NCBI GenBank assembly: GCA_033856235.1
Contig: JAWVFI010000114.1
Coordinates: forward strand, 15,377-79,376
Reading direction: 5' to 3'
Length of the DNA stretch: 64,000 nucleotides
DNA from: DASXRU01 sp033856235
GTDB lineage: Bacteria; Acidobacteriota; Blastocatellia; Pyrinomonadales; Pyrinomonadaceae
A program made the position numbers and the translations under genes. The notes under the pieces were generated by a model. It was not told the origin of the DNA and made no database searches. It worked only from the letters and a program-made list of their open reading frames with translations. Within the stretch, counting starts at the first letter, position 1. The number at the start of each line of letters is the position of its first letter. This document shows, piece by piece, positions 52,762 through 58,883 of the stretch.

Positions 52762-54174
52762 ATGCAACCTCAGTTCACCATCGTTCGTGACGACCTGCTG
52801 CTAGACCCGCTAACCATCATCACCGATGGACTGCTGATCGGGAGGTTGAAGGCGTGTGAACTCCTACTGAACCATCCATCAGTGTCGCGCGTGCAGGCCG
52901 GCATCAAGGCGATCGAGGGCGAGTACTATATTTTCAATCTGAGGCCCGCCAATCCTCCGATTCTGAACGGGCGGGGGGTCGCGGAAAATGAGGCGCTGGC
53001 TTCCGGTGATGTCCTGGAAGTCGGGCCCTTCGCGGTCGAGGTGGATCGAACTGAGCAGGGATTACTGCTGCGCGTCACCTTGCGCATCGGTGTCACGGCT
53101 GTAGGCGCAGACCTGAGCAGCCCAAATATTCAAACAGAGACACTGGAACCGCTCACGCCCCCGGAAGGAGCAAAGAAAAAACGTGCACCTCGCCCCGCCC
53201 CTTTGCCGGGAACAAAGGCATTGGACATCTTTTGGGACAAACGCATTCGCGAAGCGGGAAAGATGGTGCGCCCTTCAGCTCTTTCTCCCCGGGGTCAGAA
53301 GCGTACTGGAAAAGCTGCCTTCAACTGGAGGCCCACGTCGGACCTGCGAAGAGAGTGGCCCGGGTCATTCTTCATCTGGGCAGGAATTATCGTGGCCGCT
53401 GGTTCAGCCGGGGCTGCATTTCTTTACGCGAATGCATTTTCGCCGGGGCCGGTATCGCAACCTCACTCCCGGGCCAGTTTGGTAATGGTCCCCGCGATAG
53501 CCAGGCAGCCGAACGCGAATTCGTGCACTGGTTGTCACTCGCTCAGAAAAACTGTCGAAGAAAACTGCGCCGCTTGTCATGTAGCAGCGGGCTTCACGGC
53601 CGATGTGATTAAGCCGCATCAAGACGCCGGTGTTGGATGTATTGCCTGCCATGCCGAACATCAAGGGGCCGCGTTCAAGCCATGTGACGCCGCGTTTCTC
53701 ACTTGTACCGGATGCCATAACGATCTGAATAAGCAGACTTACAACGGTCGGACTGTCGGAAAGCCCCATGGCGGCACCTTCGGTTATCCGGTAGTCAACG
53801 CGGTGTGGAAGTGGAAAGGGATCGAGAGTGACGAGTGGCTCCGGAAACAAATTCCGGTAACGCGCTTGCCGGGCGACAACGATAATGCGTGGCGCAGCAA
53901 ACAGTTTCATGCGCTGCATATGTATCGGGTGCGCGCGCCAGAGGGATTGCCGGGAAATGAAAAGCGCGAGATGTCATGCTCCAGTTGTCACAAATCTTTT
54001 GACCCCGTGGATCGGGAGACTCCGCGACAGACCTGCGCCCGCTGTCACAACGGCCAACTCGATTCCGCGACCGGCCGTGCCTTGGTGCCGGCGGACAAAC
54101 CCAATTGCGTTTCCTGCCACGTGCAACACCGTAAGGACACGTGGCGCTGGAACACCGCGCTGATGAGTCTTTAG
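52762..54174 (+). CDS. FHA domain - membrane helix - heptaheme cytochrome fusion
   Basis: A 470-residue protein joining signalling and redox modules. Residues about 1-100 form an FHA domain (GLLIGRLKACELLLNHPSVSRVQAGI, ILNGRGV; GR, SR and N positions kept), normally a phosphothreonine reader. A basic, Pro-rich linker leads to a transmembrane helix (about 203-230, FFIWAGIIVAAGSAGAAFLYANAF). The C-terminal part (from about 252) has seven CXXCH sites (CTGCH, CAACH, CIACH, CTGCH, CSSCH, CARCH, CVSCH) in a cytochrome c3/NapC-like arrangement. The topology predicts FHA in the cytoplasm and haems in the periplasm. The start is the ATG before QPQFTIVRDD; upstream frame is repeat-derived. No standard family has this fusion to my knowledge. 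Confidence 0.88.
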   Translation: MQPQFTIVRDDLLLDPLTIITDGLLIGRLKACELLLNHPSVSRVQAGIKAIEGEYYIFNLRPANPPILNGRGVAENEALASGDVLEVGPFAVEVDRTEQGLLLRVTLRIGVTAVGADLSSPNIQTETLEPLTPPEGAKKKRAPRPAPLPGTKALDIFWDKRIREAGKMVRPSALSPRGQKRTGKAAFNWRPTSDLRREWPGSFFIWAGIIVAAGSAGAAFLYANAFSPGPVSQPHSRASLVMVPAIARQPNANSCTGCHSLRKTVEENCAACHVAAGFTADVIKPHQDAGVGCIACHAEHQGAAFKPCDAAFLTCTGCHNDLNKQTYNGRTVGKPHGGTFGYPVVNAVWKWKGIESDEWLRKQIPVTRLPGDNDNAWRSKQFHALHMYRVRAPEGLPGNEKREMSCSSCHKSFDPVDRETPRQTCARCHNGQLDSATGRALVPADKPNCVSCHVQHRKDTWRWNTALMSL

Positions 54175-54255
54175 GGGCGGCACTCCGTGGCCGCCTCCTT
54201 CGTTGATTTTAAGACCGCATTACGAAGGGGGTGGCCACGGAGCGCCACCGCTACA
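54172..54255. repeat. paired-palindrome element C2 (convergent cytochrome genes)
   Basis: TAGGGGCGGCACTCCGTGGC and following bases (54172-54203) reappear inverted at 54222-54255 with several mismatches. It has the same GTGGCCAC/CTACA vocabulary as C1 at 35265. It bridges the stops of two convergent genes, so it can act as a long terminator hairpin in both directions. Confidence 0.75.
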
Positions 54256-54258
54256 AAC

Positions 54259-54831
54259 TTAACTGATGGGTTTGTGGCAGGGCAGGCAATCGTTCGAGCC
54301 GGGGACTTTTCCCTTCAGTGCCGGACGTGCGGCGATGGCTTTGTCGTGACAAAGGTTGCAATTGACGTGATAAGCGATCTCATTGGTTAGTTTCGTAGCG
54401 GCTGGCTTGTCCGGATATTGAACCGCCGGAATCGTTCCGCTGTCGTCGCCGGCCTGCAGGTGACAAGCGCGACAAGTCTTCACCGCCTTCGAATCTGCGG
54501 CTTGTAAAATGGCTGCAGTCAGCACTACATCACGTTCGGAAGTTTTCAGCGGCGGCTTCAGTCCGGCCGCTGGTTGGTCCGTGTGGTGACACTCGATACA
54601 GGCGAGCACCGTCTTGCCGTCGGGGCTGTACATCTTGACCGAGTGGTTCTCGTGATTGAAACCTACGTCGCCGTACTTGTCCGACTGGCTGTCCTTGGAC
54701 AGCACCACTGCCTTCGGCTGCGTCTTGCTCTCTTTCGGAATGTCCTGCGCGAAGGAGCTTGCCGGACTTCGCCAGACAATCATTAAGGCCATGCAAGCCA
54801 GCGCCGCGGTCAGAAGCAACAGTTTTCTCAT
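54259..54831 (-). CDS. periplasmic tetraheme cytochrome c (class III-like)
   Basis: A 190-residue exported protein: signal peptide (LLLLTAALACMALMIVW... to SFA-QD) and four haem sites (CIECH, CRACH, CNLCH, CLPCH), with extra His residues in HENHSVKMYSPDG and AYHVNCNLC that can serve as distal ligands. Spacing and size match cytochrome c3/c7-type electron carriers. It is probably a soluble periplasmic shuttle between the membrane-bound cytochromes of this locus. It is convergent with the FHA-haem gene and divergent from the nucleotidyltransferase gene. Confidence 0.9.
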   Translation of the reverse strand: MRKLLLLTAALACMALMIVWRSPASSFAQDIPKESKTQPKAVVLSKDSQSDKYGDVGFNHENHSVKMYSPDGKTVLACIECHHTDQPAAGLKPPLKTSERDVVLTAAILQAADSKAVKTCRACHLQAGDDSGTIPAVQYPDKPAATKLTNEIAYHVNCNLCHDKAIAARPALKGKVPGSNDCLPCHKPIS

Positions 54832-54983
54832 TTAGTTACCTCGAACTAATTTCCAAACGAAGTTGGACTCGAAGTCAGATGGGGAGGGAGTCAACGCGCA
54901 GCAATCTTAAATAGCGCGAACGAACGTGTCAAACCTTTTCGATTCAGGCAATCTCCTTCTCTGAACAGTGACCTTCGTGTTGT

Positions 54984-55012
54984 TTGGTCAAGGGCGTGCG
55001 AGAATATACAAT
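54984..55012 (+). promoter_or_regulatory. candidate promoter giving a leaderless or near-leaderless transcript
   Basis: TTGGTC (54984-54989), a 17-bp spacer and TACAAT (55007-55012, 5 of 6 to consensus) place the expected transcription start at about 55019-55021, at the GTG start of the nucleotidyltransferase gene. No Shine-Dalgarno sequence is present, consistent with leaderless translation. Confidence 0.35.
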
Positions 55013-55020
55013 TCCCCGAA

Positions 55021-55533
55021 GTGGAAGACACTCTAAAGGTTATCAATCAAATGGTTGACGATAGTGTAATTCAGAATTACGCGATTGGCGGAGCCATGGC
55101 AGCTCTCTTCTATGTCGAGCCTGATACAACTCTGGATCTCGATATTTTCTGTGTACCCGGTGTCGAGGCCGGAAGCGGGCTGGATCTGCTTGTACCTCTT
55201 TACGACTATTTGAGGAAGAGAGGATATGTTCCGGAGGCCGAGATTATCAATATTGAGGGTCTACCGGTTCAGTTCTTGCCCGTGTTCAACCCGCTGAACG
55301 AAGAGGCGGTCGAAAGGTGCAACGTGATTCGCTACGGAGAAACGCCTGCCAGGGTCATGACTCCCGAGCATCTGGTAGCTATAATGTTGCAAACAGGAAG
55401 ACCCAAAGATTATGCACGCCTAATCCGGTTTTTGGCTTCTGATTTGTTGAATACTGAAAGGCTTAACGATATTTTTTCTCGTCACAATTTGACGGGCGCT
55501 TGGGAAGAGTTCAAGCGGAGATTCGTTAAATGA
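55021..55533 (+). CDS. AbiEii-like nucleotidyltransferase, putative toxin of a two-gene module
   Basis: A 170-residue protein with a minimal nucleotidyltransferase core: GGAMAALFY (residues 23-31) followed by TTLDLDIF with Asp39 and Asp41 as likely metal ligands, matching the G-G/S...TxDxD pattern of AbiEii/DUF6036-type enzymes. The C-terminal part (YGETPARVMTPEHLVAIMLQTGRPKDYARLIRFL) fits the helical region of the same group. Such enzymes transfer nucleotides to RNA or protein and often act as toxins. The following 63-residue gene overlaps it by 4 bp, a typical toxin-antitoxin arrangement. GTG start. It interrupts an otherwise continuous cytochrome locus. Confidence 0.8.
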   Translation: MEDTLKVINQMVDDSVIQNYAIGGAMAALFYVEPDTTLDLDIFCVPGVEAGSGLDLLVPLYDYLRKRGYVPEAEIINIEGLPVQFLPVFNPLNEEAVERCNVIRYGETPARVMTPEHLVAIMLQTGRPKDYARLIRFLASDLLNTERLNDIFSRHNLTGAWEEFKRRFVK

Positions 55534-56659
55534 AGAAATACCCTGACGTCTCAGAATTGCTTGCTTTGAAGGAAGCGCGTCGCAAGTCGCTGGCCAAACT
55601 TCCGCTGGAAGCGAAGATGGAAATCTCCAATCGTCTTCGCAAGATAGCCCGTGATGCCTCTATGAAAGTGTCCAAAGATAAAGGCCTGTCGCCAAAACCC
55701 GGCAAGAAGGCCGACCGTTGATTTGGGGAGCCCTCACTCACTGCCGGACTCTGGCCCGTTCGGAACGTCGTGCCTTCGTGACAGCGCTTGCAGTCCTTAA
55801 AAGCCAAATCACCGCCAAACGTCCGCCGTCCGTTATGGCACGTCATGCAACTCTGTCCGCGTCCCGAAGGGAAATGCTCAGCGGACTGCGGTGAACTGAC
55901 CTGCCTCGAGTGGGGCGCTCCCGCCGTCAGTTTGTGACACTCCGCGCAATTCAATTTCTGCCGCGATCCGTGATCCGCATGACTGAAGCCGAGGCGGAAA
56001 GCGCGCGCGTTCGTGCTCGTGCGCGCAAACGGTCGGGCCTCGTGACACACACCACAGGAAGCAATCTCGTTGCCCTTTGCTGACCGGCTGGTCGGAGTGT
56101 GGCAAACGTAACACTGAGTGTGGGCCGCAATGCGCGCGGGAATTGATAGACCGGCGCCGCGACTCAGCGGCCGGCTGTGACACGCAACACAGCCATTCCC
56201 CGGACGGGCCGCCCCGCTCATGTGTTGGGCGTGATCGAATTTCACATTGAAGCTTTCTTTAAACGTCGCGGGGAAAGCCTTTAAAGGCGGCGGCGCGCTT
56301 TTCACATCGACGTGACAGATGGAGCACAACGGCGCCGAGGGAGTGACAAATTGCGCCAGGTGGCAACTAGTGCATGCAGAGTGGCCGGGAATCCTGGGCA
56401 CGGTTGAATTATCGCCAGCTCGCTGATGGCAGGAGTTGCATCCAATAGAAGCGTGACGGGAGCTGTTATGTTTGAAGTTTGAGTAATCGAGATCCGGGCC
56501 TTGCAGAAATTCTGTGAGTGGCAAGAGCCCAACGCCGGCAACCGGCGCGCTCCTTGTTCCCATGACAAACGCAGAGTGGCCCACGTTGGCCACTGACGAC
56601 GAGTGTGCCAAACCAATCAGGCAAACGAGGACTATTCCCATCATCCGAAGTGAAGTCAT
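55526..56659 (-). CDS. nonaheme periplasmic cytochrome c with anomalous C-terminal tail
   Basis: A 377-residue exported protein: signal peptide (MMGIVLVCLIGLAHSSSVA) and nine CXXCH sites (CNSCH, CTSCH, CSICH, CVACH, CYVCH, CGVCH, CAECH, CMTCH, CKRCH) in cytochrome c7/c3-like repeats with SHADH / KFDHAQH-type distal His motifs. Haem-bearing sequence ends at about residue 308 (CKRCHEGTTFRTGQ). The last 65 or so residues have no haem motif and are encoded antisense to the small basic gene, so this tail probably arose when the nucleotidyltransferase module inserted and removed the native stop. Probably a periplasmic electron wire. Confidence 0.85.
   Translation of the reverse strand: MTSLRMMGIVLVCLIGLAHSSSVANVGHSAFVMGTRSAPVAGVGLLPLTEFLQGPDLDYSNFKHNSSRHASIGCNSCHQRAGDNSTVPRIPGHSACTSCHLAQFVTPSAPLCSICHVDVKSAPPPLKAFPATFKESFNVKFDHAQHMSGAARPGNGCVACHSRPLSRGAGLSIPARIAAHTQCYVCHTPTSRSAKGNEIASCGVCHEARPFARTSTNARAFRLGFSHADHGSRQKLNCAECHKLTAGAPHSRQVSSPQSAEHFPSGRGQSCMTCHNGRRTFGGDLAFKDCKRCHEGTTFRTGQSPAVSEGSPNQRSAFLPGFGDRPLSLDTFIEASRAILRRRLEISIFASSGSLASDLRRASFKASNSETSGYFFI
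55530..55721 (+). CDS. small basic helical protein paired with the nucleotidyltransferase
   Basis: A 63-residue Lys/Arg-rich protein (MKKYPDVSELLALKEARRKSLAKLPLEAKMEISNRLRKIA...) predicted helical. Its ATG overlaps the stop of the preceding gene (ATGA), which argues it is real. Small partners with a KxxxRxxLAxLPxxxKxxI pattern are found next to AbiEii-like nucleotidyltransferases, as antitoxin or accessory protein; this is recalled pattern knowledge. The whole gene is antisense to the 3' end of the cytochrome reading frame at 55526-56659, so at least one of the two ends is recent. Confidence 0.7.
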   Translation: MKKYPDVSELLALKEARRKSLAKLPLEAKMEISNRLRKIARDASMKVSKDKGLSPKPGKKADR

Positions 56660-56698
56660 TTTACGTCGCTGGTTTCGTGTCTGATCATCATTAAATCT

Positions 56699-57778
56699 TC
56701 ATTTCACATCGACGCGTTTTAGGGGTGGCCGTTCTGCCACCGTGTAATGACCTGCCGGAGGATCCCGTTTGCCCACGTTTGAGGCGTGGCAATAGATGCA
56801 GACGAAAGCCCGATCTTTATCGATTGCCGCCAGTTCCTTATTCAAGTCCTGCCTCAAACCGTCTTTGTTATGACACTCAGTACAGCTGGTGATTGGCACG
56901 TCGGGTAGCAGGCCCCTAAGCGATGCCGCCTTGGTAATGTTGATGTGACAGGTAGTGCATTCCGCGATGTGGTTCTTCTTTTCGCCGCCACCTTCATGAC
57001 TGAACTTGATCGAAATCCGAGTTGACGCTGTCTGCGGCAAATCAGGCGTGCTCGCCTGCTTGTGGCAACCTGCGCAGTTGTCCTTTACCGGCTCCTGGTT
57101 TTTCCAATGACAATTAAAGCAGGCGTCATGTTTTTCCGGGACACCCTTGAACGATTCGGCCGCCGGTATGAAGCCGTCCACCCATCCGGAGGGCGGCGGT
57201 GCAATTGTTTGGTTGTTCGGCCGATGGCAGATCGTGCAGTTGTTGTAGGCCGGAGTGTCAGCGGCCGCATGCGCGCTTTTCATTAACGACGAGCGCACTT
57301 GGGCGCCAGGGGCCGGGCGACTTCGTAGCGATGCAATCACATCCTGATGCTTATCATGAGGGAACTCGATATCGAACTGCGCGCGCCGGTCGTGATTGGG
57401 AAAAGCGAGTCGCGCGTCGTGACGCGGCGACACTTTTGTATGGCAGACAGTACAAATCGCGGGCTGCGCACCCTTAAAGAATTGCGGGCGATGGCAACGG
57501 ACGCAAGCGTCATGATCCGGGTAGTCGGCTACATCCGGAAAGGCGCGGGCCTTGCGCCAGTTCGCCGTAGGCGTCGTGTGGCAGGTCTTGCAGTTTTCCT
57601 GATGGCCTTTAGTGGAATGGGAGAAGCGTGAGTAGTTGATTGCCTGTGGGCGTCGGATTGCCGCCGGTCTGGGTGTTTTTCGCTTCTGGCCCGCGACGCT
57701 GTTACCCGTTGATTGGGCCAGAACCAGCAGCAGCATTGCCGGCGCCATTGCAACCAATCTCAAGCCGTAGAATTTCAT
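56699..57778 (-). CDS. nonaheme periplasmic cytochrome c
   Basis: A 359-residue exported protein: signal peptide (LRLVAMAPAMLLLVLAQSTGNSVAG) and nine CXXCH sites (CKTCH, CVRCH, CTVCH, CTICH, CFNCH, CAGCH, CTTCH, CTECH, CIYCH). Distal-His motifs include RFSHSTKGHQENC, EFPHDKHQDV and KFSHEGGGEKKNH, typical of c7/c3-type multi-domain cytochromes. It lies 39 bp upstream of the other nonaheme gene in the same direction and probably shares its transcript. The two proteins have the same haem number and related layout and may come from duplication, though overall identity looks low. Confidence 0.9.
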   Translation of the reverse strand: MKFYGLRLVAMAPAMLLLVLAQSTGNSVAGQKRKTPRPAAIRRPQAINYSRFSHSTKGHQENCKTCHTTPTANWRKARAFPDVADYPDHDACVRCHRPQFFKGAQPAICTVCHTKVSPRHDARLAFPNHDRRAQFDIEFPHDKHQDVIASLRSRPAPGAQVRSSLMKSAHAAADTPAYNNCTICHRPNNQTIAPPPSGWVDGFIPAAESFKGVPEKHDACFNCHWKNQEPVKDNCAGCHKQASTPDLPQTASTRISIKFSHEGGGEKKNHIAECTTCHINITKAASLRGLLPDVPITSCTECHNKDGLRQDLNKELAAIDKDRAFVCIYCHASNVGKRDPPAGHYTVAERPPLKRVDVK

Positions 57779-57815
57779 AAAGAGGCAGCGAACAATGCTG
57801 GAAGCGATTTCTAAT

Positions 57816-57965
57816 CCAAGCTCTTTACTGGGACCGCAAGCGTCCCGCCCGCCGACGCGCCGCCAGGCGCGAGGTTTCCAGTTTGAGACGGTATCTACGC
57901 CAAATGCTCTTTCGCGCTATGCGCTCATTGCGGGCGGGACGCCCGCGGTCCCAGTGAAGAGCTGG
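57816..57965. repeat. paired-palindrome element D2 (36-bp arms)
   Basis: A word ending ...ACTGGGACCGCAAGCGTCCC... (57816-57852) recurs inverted at 57930-57965, about 33 of 36 positions matching, with a 77-bp spacer. The right arm is repeated almost exactly at 9979-10013. It lies between two codirectional minus-strand genes. A short G/C hairpin (GACGCGCCGCCAGGCGCG, near 57854) is inside the spacer. Confidence 0.85.
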
Positions 57966-57988
57966 AACAATTTCTGAACTTGCTGCTT

Positions 57989-58840
57989 TCAGCGAGAAGT
58001 CGGGCTACCCGCCGCCGCCGGACAAGCGGGCAGTGGTTTTTCTATCGCCATACATCTGACGTTCTTCTCTTTGTTCGCGGGGTTCGAAATTAGAAACGGC
58101 TTTTCCGTCGCCAGATCGCCGGGCTTTACAGTGACTTCGCAATTCCAAAGAACGGCACGATTGCCGATCTCGCTCGGCAGCAGGTTGGAAATCAGATAAG
58201 TGCCAGGCTCCAGGCCGGTGAAATAGGCGGTGCCGTTCTGATCAGTCATCACCGAAATCACTTTTGCTCCGGACGCGGCTTCGGTCTGCTTGAGCAGCGC
58301 TTGCAGATCCTGTTGCTGACGCTTGTAGAACCCACTCCGCACTTCGTCGCGCAGGTTTACTGCCAGCCATTTGCGGGCCAACTCGGGACTGCCGAATTCC
58401 TTTTCGCCGGCGGCGACCGCCTGCTGAAACTCGGGGACTGCATTGGGGCCTTCCAAATCGCCCGCCGCGACTTCACGACAGTAGATCGATTCACAATCGC
58501 CCTGTGTCAGCCAGGCAATCAGCATGGGACTGGCGCCGATCCCGCGATAGAAACAGTCACGCGAAACTACAGGTCGTTGCTCGATGCTTTGGACCAATGC
58601 TTTATTTTCGGCCAATGAACCCTTGATAAGGAAGAATCGTTTGCGGCCCAGGCCGACGGGCCGTTTGCTGGTTTCGTCCAATTTTACCCTGACCCTCAAT
58701 CTGACGACACCGCGCGGAGCGGCGGGGGTGCTGGTTTGCGTTTGCCCCGCGGCGGCTAACGCCAGCGACAGCAGAAGCGCGCATGACAGACCGCAGGTCA
58801 GTTTTTGGGAGGTCGAATAGTGTCGCGGCGAACCCATCAT
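57989..58840 (-). CDS. secreted protein with carboxypeptidase-regulatory-like domain, function unknown
   Basis: A 283-residue exported protein (signal core LSCALLLSLALAAAGQ). An N-terminal strand-rich region (GVVRLRVRVKLDETSKRPVGLGRKRFFLIKG) is followed by a helical segment (about 135-190) and a C-terminal Ig-like fold (NGTAYFTGLEPGTYLISNLLPSEIGNRAVLWNCEVTVKPGDLATEK). It contains several Cys (RDCFYR, GDCESIYC, VRCMAIEK, PACPA) but no CXXCH, so it is not a cytochrome; disulphides are likely. It sits between the HbpS-like gene and the nonaheme genes, apparently in one minus-strand operon. The function is unknown. Confidence 0.75.
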   Translation of the reverse strand: MMGSPRHYSTSQKLTCGLSCALLLSLALAAAGQTQTSTPAAPRGVVRLRVRVKLDETSKRPVGLGRKRFFLIKGSLAENKALVQSIEQRPVVSRDCFYRGIGASPMLIAWLTQGDCESIYCREVAAGDLEGPNAVPEFQQAVAAGEKEFGSPELARKWLAVNLRDEVRSGFYKRQQQDLQALLKQTEAASGAKVISVMTDQNGTAYFTGLEPGTYLISNLLPSEIGNRAVLWNCEVTVKPGDLATEKPFLISNPANKEKNVRCMAIEKPLPACPAAAGSPTSR

Positions 58841-58883
58841 TGTTGAATCTCATTAGCAATGCGCTGCAGTGCCTTAGGCTAAG

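Noticed and set aside
57989..58840. 283-residue protein as a cytochrome because of its many Cys
   Set aside because: No CXXCH motif is present; the cysteines are more likely in disulphides.
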